A stretch of 64,000 bases of DNA from Setaria digitata (GCA_003640385.1 RCAB01000068.1:140448-204447); one strand, 5' to 3'; shown: positions 1-18,601, counted from the first letter of the stretch. Notes: a model not told the origin generated them from the letters alone. Made by a program: numbers and translations.

Positions 1-116
1 GCGGCAAGTGAAATTTAATACAGACATTATTTAGTATCAATTATAAAGTCCTTAAATTAAGGAAAAATCCAACACAACGTTCTCTTTCAGAAAAATAACA
101 GAAATTTAAATTTTAG

Positions 117-434
117 TCTTCACATCAAATATTATCATCAAAAAAAGCGATAAGTGATGAGCAGGAAGAGCAAGAGATTGACACTGATGCGCTTGAAATG
201 GTTTATCCATATTTCAAACTGACTACTAGGTTTATACCTGAAGTGGATTCAATGGAATGTACGAGACCAGGACGTTATTGGATAATTATTTGCAACAGAT
301 TATCTTGGATCCGTCGAAAAACAATGAATCTAATCATTCAGCTGGTGGACAATGAAAGTGGTGTTGCCATGCGATGTTACAGCGACGGAACGCTTGAAAA
401 TTGCTCAAAACCGTTTGTTACTAATTGTTTATAA
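117..434 (+). CDS. possible terminal exon of an unrecognised gene entering from the left
   Basis: An open frame of about 105 codons follows an acceptor-like ttttag ending at 116 and runs to a stop at 432-434. The beginning is acidic (SDEQEEQEIDTDALE, from about 153) and is followed by an aromatic/basic stretch (MVYPYFKLTTRF). The local base composition is richer in G/C than the flanks, which supports coding. A second short frame on the same strand (about 244-352, containing TLLDNYLQQIILDP) also reads well, so the true splice pattern is unclear. I do not recognise the product. It lies opposite the expected continuation of the minus-strand PEX1 gene, so one of the two must be nested, overlapping or ended here. 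Confidence 0.3.
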   Translation, partial: SSHQILSSKKAISDEQEEQEIDTDALEMVYPYFKLTTRFIPEVDSMECTRPGRYWIIICNRLSWIRRKTMNLIIQLVDNESGVAMRCYSDGTLENCSKPFVTNCL

Positions 435-668
435 TTTGAACAAACAGAAATTTTTACAATTCATAAATAATAAAAAATTACATTTACTACTTGCTTTGAG
501 TTCAGCTAGAAGAAATAGCACCGTGGGTAGATTTTCTTTGAGGACCTAGTTGAGCCGAAGGTGTCGGAAAGTGAAGTGAGAGAAGATATGAGACTATATT
601 AAAAAAAAAAAAAACGAGATATGAGACTAAAAAAAATTTTTTTTTATACGAATTAAATAATAACTTAC

Positions 669-3600
669 CGGGTTGAATTCCCTGATACATTCCACGTGAC
701 GAAAAAACCTCCATCCAGCATTTATAGAAAAAAATTCGATAACTTCGTGTTTAGTACATGCTGTTGCAACAACCAATAAATTGTTCTCAGCGGCCAAATT
801 CCGGATCACTTGAAGAAACGTCATTATGTAGACAAGTATAATAAATAAGAGTGGTGATTTACTAAAATAAAAAAGAATGAAAAATAGCTGATTAAAATTG
901 ATTTGCATAAGGTCGCAACTTAGAATTTGCAAACTTACGTTCAGCACACCTCTCCAAACGAACATTCCTCATGTCTTCATCCTGACTGTGTAGTAAGAAA
1001 TCCAAATTATCTAGGAAAAGGACTGATGGGTAACGTCGTCTCAAGCGAGTCACTGAAGCTTTCAGAGCATCTTGAAACTTCTCAATTGTTTTTCCTATAA
1101 AGAAAATGGAAATCAACTTTTAGAAATATAAATATTCGTGCTAGAAAAAAGACGCATTTTTCTGGATGATGCACAGTAAGTAAACTTTGGAGAAAAAAAT
1201 ACATCTAGTTTTTTAGCAAGAGAAATCATTAGCGAAAATTATCATGAATTTTCAATCTCTATCGCCGTAAACCTGAAATATTCTAGAGAAAAAAAAAAAA
1301 AAAAAAAAAAAACGCTAAAGCACCTAAACTCACCACAGTTCGGCATAACGGAAATCGCAATATATTTAATAATTAAAAAAAATATAGTAATTAAAAACAT
1401 CACTTTTTGGAGAATCTCGAAAAATCCATAAAAAATAGATAAATAAAAATGAAAATGAAAAAAAAAAAAAAAAACCAAAGAGGATAAAAATTCACCACTC
1501 CAGTCAGAGCAATAGAGATACTCGCTGTAAACGGCCAAGTGAGACCGAAACAATTTTTCCGCAAGAAGGTGTAGAATCGTTGTTTTGCCCACTGATTTAT
1601 TACCCACTATAAAAATATTATCTGATGAAGAAAAAATAGAGTTCTCCAAGTGATATGTAATATAGGCATAATATCTTTCAATAAATGCAATTTGGAACCT
1701 GAAAATTTATATAACTGATTTCAATCAAATTTAATGATTTGTAAGTGAATCCGGTGATAATACTTCAAAATATTCGAGGTTACATATGAGCAACCCCGTT
1801 TTGTTTTGCTTAATATAAATGATTTGCCCTCACCCACCCTTTTCCACACAGTGTAAAATAACTTGGCAAAATAAAACATACGAGAATTCAATTGCTTCGT
1901 TCTTCCATTCACCGAAATTTGCAACTACCTGATGCACATCTTCACTTACATTTGTTCTCTGCAGCTTCACAGAGCTATCCTTCTTGGACTCATTGTTCTA
2001 GAAAATCAAACAGGCAATTCTCACTTTTGGATTAACTTTGCAAAAAAAGTTTGTTTTATTAGATACTGCCAGCAATCTCTATATAATATTTGTTCAGCTT
2101 ACCTTATTTGATCTTTATCTACAAATGCAAACTTCAAATTAAAACTTTTTAGTAGCTAATTACTTCCTAAACACATTTTCTGAACATCTTAACAAATCTA
2201 CCGAATATTCAAGCGAAGGAAACACATCATTAGTGAAAATGAAGCATTTTTGAGGCTTCTGATCTGTTCTCTCATCCTGACGAGGTCGAATATGACATTG
2301 CATACGAGCACCGGCTACAAATATTTAAATTTCAAAGTTCCTATTATTTCTTCCTCGGAATTTTTAAAAATTTCAACTGCTAGTTAAGAAAAGGTAACAT
2401 GGAAATACATGCACTAAAAGAGATAAGTGTAATATAGATTTGAGAAATGGAGAAAGTGGAAATTAAATTGATAAGCCTCTTCAATGTTTGGTTTGAACTT
2501 ACAAGTTAAGTTCATCTCCATTTTAAGTCCGTCAATAGGAACAATAATTGGATAATGCTGACATGTCTTCCACAAATGGTTTCGCAAACATTCATTGAAA
2601 TTTTCAGGCACATTGCCCTAAACCACAAATAGCACATTGGATTTTACAAAATTAAACTAGTTAAACTTGATTCAATCGAAAAGATGAATCCACAGATGCG
2701 GCACACTAACTTCTGACAGTACTTCGAGAGTTCCAAGTTGACAAATATGATGTTTTGGCAAGGGAGATATTTTAATCCATTCGTATTCTCCACTAATAAA
2801 TTGATATAGTCTGGGTGAAATGACACAGTGACGAGGATCGTACTGCTACAATAAAAATTTAGCAAAAGCTAAGCATGTGAGAAAATTACAATACCATGTA
2901 CTGAGAAAAATGTTTCGCTGTTAATCAGTCAGAAGTATCGGTGCTCTTAAGTAAAAAGTAAAGAAAAAAGAACAGTACTGTCTAATCGTATTTTTTGCAA
3001 AAGGTCTTTTGAACACTTATAATAGCAAATATGATTAAAATGCTCTTTACTAAAATTCAGAGGTGTCTAGAACTATTCAAATTTATTTGTGTCAGCTAAA
3101 GAAAACGAAAAGCATTGATAATACATTATTCTTACAGTACCTTCAAACAATTTCTCAATTCAACAAAATGGGAAGACGTTATCGATAATTCAATAAGTAA
3201 AGCGTATGTTGTTTTGCCAGTTTCAAAATTAGAAACAGATGATACTGTGATGACTTCAGACTTACTTTGACCTAAAATTGACAGAGACTTCCATATTTCA
3301 GAGAAAGTACTAGCAATGTGTTAACCACATTATATAAAATGAGTCAAAACTTCTTATTCTTTCAAAGCTACAAAATCATTTCAATTTTACTTGAGTTCCG
3401 AAACTATTCAAGTTTTAAAAGCAAGAATTCGTTAATAAGCAGACATATAAAACATACTATAATTTAGCCTAAAAACGGCGAGTATATCCAGTTCTAACAG
3501 GAAGACATCCTTCAACAGTATTTCGGGCAACACCCGAGAAATAGTAGCGGTTTTAAGGTTACCGCAGTAGTTTTGGATCCTGAACAGGAATGGCATGAGA

Positions 3601-5588
3601 CTTATATCAGAGAAAAGATTAGCCATTCTAGATGTAAAAGACATTGGAAGCATTCCCAGAAGGTTTTCTGAACTGTTCTTTACGGAAATATTAGAATTTG
3701 TACAGAAGGGTTTCACGTGGACTTCTGTAAATTCACATAAACAAGCATTCTGCATCAGTGTTGACGATGACTCGATTCGAGCTGAAAACTGTTTTCAGTT
3801 TCAGATATGATCAACTAACTGCTTGTTAATACAATCAACAGATACTTTTTCTTTTTAGTTTCAAAAGTAAGTGTAATGCGCGCGAAGAGTTCGTGATGAA
3901 AGAATTGAAAAGACTGTGTTACTCAACTATCGAATGAAAGGGTATAATTTCAAAATGAAACAAGACGAGGCCAAAAAAGTAACAGAAAAGAATTTAGTAA
4001 AAATTTAAAGATAAATTATCTTTTTAAAACACTTTTAAAAAAGTGCAATTTATTCACTGTATGACGAGCTAATAATTTTATTATTATTATTATTTTTTTG
4101 TTACTGACATAATCATTCTTTGCCCTCTGCAATTCATTTTCCCAACAAAAGAGAAAATGAAATAATTAAATCTGCAAAACAGCGAATAAGTTTGGACTGA
4201 TCGCCAAAAACAAATAAGGAAAAGAAAAACTAATCATTTGTGTCAACCTAGTAATTTATTAAACGAGTCAACAAAATCAAAATTTTCGCTTACCAACAGT
4301 GAAATATATATAAAGATTTTTTGCGATCCAAATCGGATATATTCGGCCGACTGTAATTAACTGAACTTGTCTTAAAAGCAACTGTTCAATTCGCTGAGAT
4401 GAATTCTGCTGAAGAAAAACAAAATCCTTGATTTTTTTGATTTTAACAAATTTACTTTAATTCATGCTATGAACAGTACTATGTGCGATTGTTCAATAAA
4501 AATTTCAGGATTATGTATCTACCTGATTTTTACAAAGATCATTGAAAATCTCAATCGCTCGATATTGAACAGCTCACTATTTTTCAGGGAATAGGTGGAC
4601 AACCTCCTGTTCCTTAACTTTCTACTTCACTACTTCTAAAACGAACTTAAAAAAAAAAATAAAATCATCCAAGTACAATGAGAAGTGAAACTGCATTAGC
4701 CAACAATAAAATTCGTGTCAGTCAAATTCAAAAAAAAAAAAAAAAATTGAAAAAATTATTAAGCTAAATAAAGAGCGGAACAATGACTTCTGCAACAATC
4801 AAAGAGAAAATACAACTAAAAAAAGAAAAAAAATACGCCTGTTCGGTGATCACACACTAATGCTTCATCAAAGAGTCAGACATAGATGAAATTGAACTGC
4901 TTAATAGGTTTTATGGCGAAATATTTAAAAGTATAAAAAGACAAAAAATAATTCGTATATCGATTACAATATCGATCATAAGTTTTATGAAAAGGCAGTT
5001 ATGCAATCTTCTTATAGAAATATATCAACGATTAACTTTTTCCTATCGGATTCACATGAAAATAAGAAATTTTTTTAATTTTATAAAAAACATACGACAA
5101 TATCCCAATCCTCTGCTGAACTTAGTTCCGCCTCAAATAAAGTACACACAGGTGCCGTTTCTGCTTCTTGTACAATTACCTACAAGTAAAATAACTTGAC
5201 TGTATAAACAGTTCTACACATAGTATGGTTAAAAATTTTCACAGATAGCCAATTCACAGTCATAGTAATAATCATCAATCTACCAAATAAATACTTTAAA
5301 CTTGATATAATTTAAATTACAAAGAATTTAGGGAAATATTACCTCCTCATTTTCACGAAGGCCTAACAAGTCCGCGAATATTTTATTAATAAATAATACT
5401 TTAGGTCTATGAAAACATCGATCGTTTGCAACGAAGATTTGAATTACACCAAAATTCGTTGGATCCTTGCATTTACTAATATTGTAAGCACCCGAAGTTG
5501 ACCCACTAATCTGAATTATAATTAATATTACGAAATGACTTCCACGACAATCAAAGAGAAATACATATAATGTTCGGTGATCATACAC
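669..5588 (-). CDS. prx-1: PEX1 peroxisomal AAA-ATPase (N-terminal domains and D1; 3' part not found)
   Basis: PEX1 pairs with PEX6 to extract PEX5 from the peroxisomal membrane. Twelve exons join in phase: 5588-5343, 5179-5096, 4408-4294, 3781-3563, 3271-3141, 2845-2711, 2617-2503, 2314-2202, 1997-1882, 1698-1496, 1094-939 and 808-669, giving 591 codons. The PEX1 N-terminal domain is recognisable from ELSSAEDWDIV and from an exon ending in YPIWIAKNLYIYFTV. The middle domain contains QYDPRHCVISPRLYQF. D1 has Walker A GNKSVGKTT, a degenerate Walker B (SVLFLDNLDFL, D-N where D-D/E is usual) and LVVATACTKHEV. The model ends at a good gtaagt donor after REFNP. The second AAA domain (D2), which does most of the ATP hydrolysis, is not visible between 669 and 1. 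The first exon and its ATG are the least certain part. Confidence 0.85.
4779..4874. repeat. diverged copy of the PEX1 first-exon region (copy at about 5528-5600)
   Basis: This intronic stretch resembles 5528-5600 on the same strand. Both share ATGACTTC, then CAATCAAAGAGAAA, then TGTTCGGTGATCA, ACACTAATGCTTCATC in that order. The upstream copy carries an extra A-rich insertion of about 20 bases. The copy at 5528-5600 contains the proposed PEX1 start codon (5588 on minus), while here the equivalent ATG reads GTG. Confidence 0.7.
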
Positions 5589-6512
5589 TAATGCTTCATC
5601 TTTGGTTAAATAAACCCAAGAATTTGGGTACTTGAAGTATGCTTCGAAGTTTAGAATATGAATGCAAAATTAAATGCATAAGCAGTTATGGGAACAGCAG
5701 GTTATTCTAAGATATGATGAATACTAATGTGAAAAGTAAAAGTAGCATCTTTCGATGGAAGATATGAAGAAATGTGAAAGAACTGGCCAGCAGATGGACG
5801 AAACAAAAGGGAAACTTCGTCCACTGAGTCAAACTGTGTCTGTCAGTAGTAACCTGTATGCTAGTCGTTTGTGCTATGTCACTGTACTGCTCTTGGATAT
5901 ATCCAAAACAATTCCTTCGTTGATGGTACTTCAATACAGCTCTATATGTGCCCATCAGTCAGTTACTATCATCCACCTGAAATGCACATACTAATTAAGA
6001 CCGGAAACCCGTCGGACAAGAAACGCTGTGCGTAGGGCATTATCTTGCGTTGATAATGTGATAACAGAGGGTGTGTGTTTTAAGTGGAGATCACAGACGC
6101 GTTATGTGAAGCGAAGTGACGGTCAAACACGTGGCTTTAAAGTGGGGCGTTGGGTAGAGACGAGAATTGAAATTAGAGTAATGGAATGTCTCGGTGTGTG
6201 CCCTCTCGTCTAGCCTCATTTTTACCCGTCGGGTCGGGCAGTTTACACAAACTTGTGCTTTGGGTTTAAAACAGTTCATATTTGTTCATTTGAAGGAAAT
6301 GCTTGTGTTTATGACCATAAATTTTAGGATGAAATAGGCTTAAATATGAGACTGTTCAGTTGAAATTCAACTTTTCGCCTCTTAATTATCTCTTAATAAA
6401 ATCACTGAAGTATTAATTAATGTTTTAGCACAACATACATTTATAGAGAAAACTTTCACGCATGTTATTATTGCCATATATTTTGCAGTACTTTTGGTTT
6501 AAATTTGCAGGT
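5589..6512. promoter_or_regulatory. shared upstream region of PEX1 (-) and STT3 (+)
   Basis: This head-to-head intergenic interval of about 0.9 kb has no gene that I can support. Around 6000-6260 it is more G/C-rich than its flanks and contains a short inverted CCCGTCGGGTCGGG-like motif near 6226. This is inferred to be the divergent promoter. A pyrimidine-rich acceptor, tttgcag, ends at 6510, two bases before the STT3 start codon. Confidence 0.4.
6504..6510 (+). promoter_or_regulatory. putative spliced-leader trans-splice acceptor of STT3
   Basis: The sequence tttgcag immediately precedes GT and then the start ATG at 6513. A 2-base 5' UTR makes little sense for an untrimmed transcript but is normal for nematode mRNAs that receive a spliced leader here. 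This is inferred from sequence only. Confidence 0.6.
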
Positions 6513-12603
<6,091 letters not shown>

Positions 12604-12803
12604 AGCAGATATTTTTGCAATGGATTGCTACCTTTTGTTCAAATAGGTGGTTTGTTGATAGATCAATCTACTGTTTCCTTAATTTAGAGTACACTGTTAT
12701 GTTGTTGTTGATGTTCCGGTGTCATTTATAAAATGGGGAGAGCTTGTAATAATTTCAGCTATCAGGAGAAATGTATTCCTCATGATTAACTTATAGTTTG
12801 CAT

Positions 12804-12809
12804 AATAAA
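12804..12809 (+). terminator. candidate polyadenylation signal AATAAA for STT3
   Basis: A canonical AATAAA lies about 200 bases after the STT3 stop codon and before the tail-to-tail neighbour. Confidence 0.5.
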
Positions 12810-13990
12810 ATTGACGAAATGTAGATCATTTTTAAAAATTTGCATGTATTTACAATTTACTTGTTTAGAACTCAAAAAAAAAAAAAAAAAAAAAAAAACA
12901 ACGGGAAAAAAAACTAGAGATCTGAGTACTATATTTACTTACTGGTGCTTGGTGCACCGCAAATTAAGCTAAGGATTTTTGAGGATGAGATTCAAGGCTC
13001 TATTGGCTTACTTCAAGTACTTTTACTACGGATAGGGATTGCGCATCTAATATATTCTCAGGAGCATATTATTTCTAAAACATATGTACAGTGGTAAAAA
13101 ATATTTACCTCCTGGCATAATGGAACTTTTCGTGAATGCAAGGAAAAGGACATCTCTGCAATAATTAACTTGGAATTCTAAAATACATGAGAACATAGAA
13201 GATTATATACATATTACCTATCCGAATGCGCAACGGTAAAAGTGGAATGAATTGAAAACCATTTTTTGTCTGGAATAAACCTGCTTCGTTACTTCAGTCT
13301 GCTTTCTTTTTGCTTCGCATGAATGGAGTTAGATCTTCGGGCAACCTAGGGTGACCTGCTGACATGAATTTACGCGATTTCAATCTTAAATGCTTTATGT
13401 GTCGCCTCAATTCTTAAATTGTGACCATTTACTATTTAGTACCACCTCTTAAAATGGGCAGAGTAGTGCTGCAATATACAGCTAGCCAATCTTAATAAAA
13501 AAAGTTGGAAGATGAGAAAATATTACTCCCCTTCTTACCGTTAAGAAATGTAGATTCTCCTTGTTATTCCGGAGGAAATACGGATACTGAGTGTTTTTCG
13601 CAGCTAGAATCTTTTTATATGGAGTCCTATATTCTTCATTTCTTTAGAGAAATCCGGTTTACCTTGCTAAGCCAGATAGGTTACAGAAACCACAGTGCTG
13701 CTTATCGCTATTAAAAACATGCCTAATTGCTCTAAATTTAAAATATGGTTTCGAGATCCGTAGCATCGACAAATAACTTTGAGACTGCATCCGGTTACTG
13801 CGGGTAACATAAATATTACTAATTGTCTCAAACATTCTAGCTCACGACAATATTAGATTACTGCATATTATACTGTACCAATACGTTTCCAACTGATTAA
13901 CACTGCTACATCATCAAAACTAACTAAACCACTGCCTAACAATATTTACTGTTAAAACATAACTAAATTTCCCATTGTATTCATCATCGA

Positions 13991-13996
13991 TTTATT
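13991..13996 (-). terminator. candidate polyadenylation signal for CHIP
   Basis: AATAAA on the minus strand, about 190 bases beyond the CHIP stop. It only makes sense if the terminal exon at 14229-14182 is used. Confidence 0.4.
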
Positions 13997-14181
13997 TACA
14001 GAACGCTTCCTTATTCGAAGAATGACTCAAAGGCATTCCGATCGGAAAACTCATAAGTGAATAACAAAACCAAGTAGAGTGAAAAAGAACACTAGACAGC
14101 TCGCTAGAATGCCACGTAACTGTTGCAAAATCGGAAATGGAAATGGATTTATAAACTTGATATTTAACATTTCATACGGTT

Positions 14182-15727
14182 TTAAGCATCGATAGCCCAT
14201 TGATTCTCGCTGAGAAAATGATCGACTACCTGGAATGCATTAGTTCAATAAATTTAGATAGTTTTAAAAAAAAATTTCCTCCGGTAACTTAGAGAGTTTT
14301 TATGTTCAAATTTTCTCTTATATAAGCATGGCTAAATTAAACACAGTAATAATGTTCTTTTCTCTGCTAAAGATTGACTATACGGTTAAACTAATTTTAG
14401 AAATAATGCTAGATAAAAGACAAAAGCAAAGTGTAATGAATCATATCAATTTAAAATGGGTCATAAAGAATAGGAGATAATCATATTAATGACTAGGTAT
14501 TTGCCTTATCAACTTCAGCGAAGAAAACGCAGTTTTAAAAATAATACAATAATCGGTTGCCAGCTGACAACGATCAACTGACACTAATCACCAAGATGAA
14601 TCTTTTTACAGTACAAAAAGTTATTCAACAACTTCCCCAGCCATCGTACAGTTTGGTCATCCGGTATTCCATGTAAATTGAAAAGTTAAAAAAAAACATT
14701 TTGAATAACGTTTTTCATCCTAAGAATTACTCTTCATTTTTTTATTTTTTAAGAAACAATAAACGGGCTGTAACGTATGATAAAAAAGCACTAAAGCACT
14801 TCACACTGCTGCAATGTCATTATAGCGCTTTTTAAACTGTCAGAACTACTACCTGAGAAATATGTGCAACACATTGATGTGAAGCACCGCAAATACCTTC
14901 ATCTGTATTAATTACCAGAAATGCAAAGGGTATAAAGCTTTTCATGAACGCCAGAGAAAACATCGGACAACTAACCCTTCGGCAGTCACACGAATTAGAT
15001 TATGAAATTTCCTTTGCTGTCATAAGGACCAGAACTACACAACTTATTAAAGTAATCAATATTCACAGGACGGAAGAATGATTTCGAATGTTCACATCCC
15101 TAAGAATTTCCGCACTATTGGAATAAATAAACTTTTTTCGTTGACTAAAACATTATTTGTGATTCCTATTTGTACTAATAAAGGTGTTTTTAAGCCTAGA
15201 TAACAAAGTCAATTTTAATCCCGAAACAACTCACACTCCTGCATTAGCCTAATACATAGAAAACGAAATTTTAATCAGAAAATTAAACTTCAAAAAATTA
15301 TACTTCTTTCATAGCAAGATTCGGTATAAGCTGATCAGCAGTAAGTGGTGCTCGCGTAACCGGATCAAAATGGCCAACTCTTTGCAAATGCTCCTTGATA
15401 TCTGCACGATCATATGTTATACCGCTCGGAGTTATTACTGGATCACGCAACATCTCGAAACTAATTTTACCGCATAAATAATCAGGAACCTCTCTTCTTC
15501 GCCTTTTCTCATCCACCTGAAAATATTATCCAAGTAAAAGTTACTCTCTTTTTGGCAGATAAAAAATTACAGAAGAAACACAGAAAATTTCTGAAAACTT
15601 GTTTTAAATATATATATGTATATATGTATGTATATATATATATATACATACATATATATATATATATTTAAAGTATATATATATATGTATAAGGTATATA
15701 TTTAAAGTATATATATTTTCTATCTTC

Positions 15728-15775
<48 letters not shown>

Positions 15776-17355
15776 TTATACTGATCAGTCGAAGATACAA
15801 TATCTAATCAAATCTCGGATTACTTGTGCAAACAAGTTGTTCAATTTATCCTTGGACGACTGTGCCTCCATTTTTAGCGCTATTTCCTTACTCTCAAAAT
15901 CCATTTCATCGCTCACAACTTCAGTGTTGTCGCCAGTTTCTTTTTTTTCTTTCAATTTACGCAATTTTCTCGCAAGGTCACCGTCAATAAGACCATTCAG
16001 GTAGGCTTGTAGTTCAATCTCTTGTTTTAATCTGGAACTTTGCAGAAACTGATGTAAATTATGAGTTGAAGAAATAATGCATAGAAGAAAAACAGATATT
16101 AATTTTCAATATAAGGATTTATTCATCTGAAAATAACGTCACATTTCTTAAGTTCAAATTTGCAATATGAAGTGGCTATAACGTTAACAATTATTGAAAG
16201 CAACACAACATCTGTGATAATGGAGAACCGTTTTTCTTCTTCTCTCCTAAATATTTCTTTCTTAGCAACACGGATTTGTGCGGTTATCTCGTCACCAAAA
16301 TTCAACTTCTGACTGCGTGCCAAGTCATTTGCTCGCGTAAGTACTTTGAGGGCTTCGTCAAAATGTCCCAATTGTACACATGTTCGGCCAAGAAAGAAAT
16401 TCGCCTGCATTGATTGAAATCATGAAAATATTTGGTATAACATGATATTTATATTTCTGGAACGAAAACCATTAACTATGTTTTTTGAAAGATCATAGGA
16501 GTTAAAATAACTTATCGGAGATTGTAGCACCAGTGACGGGCCCACTGAAGCCGATAATTTCGAATTTCAAGTTTCACTGCGTAAAAATGGATTTGTAAAA
16601 TAAATTTAAAAAAACTTCGTTACTTTTTTATCATCTTTATTACTGTCCATTTCTAGATGACTAATCTTGGCAATATTTACTCTTTAAAATTCAATACGAT
16701 GAAAATGGAGAAAACACTACTCAAATCAACCAATCACCGCTGTACTAAAATATCTGAACTTCTAACTGAGAAAAAAAAATACCGTAAGAAGTTACTTTAA
16801 CATTTTTCCGATCCAAATCTAAAGCTTTCTTGCAATCGTCTTCAGCTTTTTCCCACTGCATCGTTTGCATGTAACATAAAGCCCGATTGGTAAAATAAGT
16901 TGGGACCACTGGATTGTTAATTATAGCTCTAAAATTGACCACTATTTGGCTAAGTGCGAGAGCGTAAAATAGCTTTTAGAACAAAGTAACTAAAGGAATT
17001 TAGGAAACGTCGATATGCTCGGAATACTAAAGCAACGAAATCAAAAAAAAAATCCATATGTTTACAGTAAAATAGCTGTCAGCCTGCCACTCCACTCTAC
17101 CCCTAATGCTTAAAGCCCTAAAACGACGTAAACTGAAAATCTATAAATTTGTAAACGAACTATGAATACAGATGAACTATGAATACAAAAGATGAATACA
17201 GAAAAGGTCGGTAACTGATATTGCAAAGCGAAAGATAAAATTTATTACGCAGGTAGGACTGACCGACTATAAGCACTGATTGCATCTTCATAACGATGCT
17301 GTTGATAAAAACAGTTCCCGGTCTCCTTTAACTCCTCCGCTGCATGTGCAGACAT
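14182..17355 (-). CDS. chn-1: CHIP/STUB1 co-chaperone E3 ubiquitin ligase (complete, 291 aa)
   Basis: CHIP binds the C-terminal EEVD tails of Hsp70/Hsp90 through its TPR domain and ubiquitinates clients through its U-box. Six exons join in phase: 17355-17264, 16928-16796, 16404-16229, 16037-15824, 15516-15304 and 14229-14182. TPRs span about residues 5-115 ([57 protein letters not shown]). A charged helical hairpin covers about 115-205. The U-box covers 210-285 ([40 protein letters not shown]). The terminal exon [15 protein letters not shown] matches the conserved CHIP tail and lies 1.07 kb past the preceding exon. Reading straight on there gives an early stop after MKEV, where GAA|gtataatt is the donor. 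An acceptor (ttagcag) lies 6 bases before the ATG. Confidence 0.95.
15607..15770. repeat. TA-rich microsatellite inside a CHIP intron
   Basis: Interrupted (TA)n and (TATG)n tracts, with the longest pure TA run at about 15731-15769. It lies in the intron between the charged-hairpin exon and the U-box exon. Confidence 0.95.
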
Positions 17356-17574
17356 TTGAAACTGCTAAGCGAAACAATGCGATCACTAAATAAATATAGA
17401 ATAATAAATATTTTATTTAATTAAAATAACCTTCACTGGGTAAAAGTGATTATCCACACACTAATTATGGCTTGTCAAGTTTCAACTTGATTCCATCTAT
17501 TTCTTTTAAATTTCAAAAACAGAATCAATTTCGATCATATGTTTGTAACAAGGTACAATAACCTTAGTTGTTAA

Positions 17575-17950
17575 TTATCTTGCAATATTACTAGAGAGAA
17601 TATCCTCGAGAATAGCGGATGGAAAAAAACTCGAGCAATACCAGACAAATCTGCACAGACTAATCGGTAAATCCCGAAATGAAACCAAAAACTGAAGTAT
17701 ATTAAATCTTTTCGACACTACTATTTGCTTCAAAACAACGCAACCCATTAAACCACATAATAAAAAATACCATGTGAGACGGCAATCATTGCATAGCGTA
17801 TCTGTTCCTAACAAGATCGCGGGGCCGTATTGAGGCTGATCTAGGTCAGGGAGAGAGGTTGATTGTTCGGTTGGTTGGTTGATGGGGGGTGGTGGTGATG
17901 GTGTCCGGTATCTGTTCTCCACATCGATCTGTAGTGGATGTCACGTGAAT
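17575..17950 (-). CDS. possible exon: proline-rich segment plus one membrane-like helix, unrecognised
   Basis: An open frame of over 120 codons on the CHIP strand, 220 bases upstream of the CHIP start, in the CHIP/importin divergent interval. It begins after an acceptor-like ccactacag and reads ENRYRTPSPPPPINQP, then a polar Gln/Ser stretch, then LCNDC and a hydrophobic stretch LTWYFLLCGLMGCVVL. No in-frame ATG begins it, so it would need an upstream exon. It may be a 5' exon of CHIP, a separate small gene or chance: the opposite strand here is a GGT/GGTT-rich promoter-like sequence that would create the prolines. I do not recognise a family. Confidence 0.25.
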
Positions 17951-18601
17951 TCGATTATTCATGATTAGAAACTTTATGGATTAGATTAGATTCTGAATGT
18001 ACAGGATGCGATGATTCAGTTGACATTCTATGTGGATTCCAATAGTATAATATCCATTGCTTATTGATTTCTTATCATTGATTAGAAATGTCTCAGTTTG
18101 TTCGTGCATATCCAACAATATTGGAGTGATTTACTTTTGGAAATATAATTTGAATGCGTGCTGAGTATGTAGTTTTCTGCAGACTTTGTATTTTCAAGGA
18201 GTTGGATTGCTGGGAGATTTTATAAGGTTGTGAAAATAAGGAGTGTACTGGACGCTACTGAATTAATAAACATTCATGATAAATTTGAAAGGATGAAATT
18301 GTTGCTTAAGGTTAGAAAGTGCATAAAATTCTTGTGGGGATAGTTTCACTGAAATGTAAATCGTGTTTCACGCATTGCCGCTAAGGCCAAAACTATAGGA
18401 AGGAGGTTGAATTATTGTTGTAATTTGGCGAATTGTCTTGTATTCATGTTATTTTTAAACCGCTGAGAAGGATGTGAGGTACAGAAATTTTCAGATTTTT
18501 TTTTTCGCCATCAGGAAAAGATATAGTTATTAACATGCTTTTCAATTTCAGCTCAGTGACCTTTCAATTTTGGCACCAAGCTAAAACGAGAGATAAGAAG
18601 G
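17951..18601. promoter_or_regulatory. upstream region of importin alpha
   Basis: No gene is visible here. A splice acceptor (caatttcag) ends at 18551, giving a 50-base 5' leader before the importin ATG. The leader could come from cis-splicing of an untranslated exon or from a spliced leader. Confidence 0.4.

Larger units (their letters stand above)
12604..14181. other. tail-to-tail interval between STT3 and CHIP
   Basis: It holds the likely 3' UTRs of both genes. There is a run of about 25 A at about 12874-12898. A minus-strand AATAAA (TTTATT on plus) at 13991-13996 lies about 190 bases past the CHIP stop. I see no additional gene. Confidence 0.5.

Noticed and set aside
15607..15770. TA tract considered as an origin or hairpin element
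   Set aside because: It is a plain microsatellite within an intron; nothing else supports a function.
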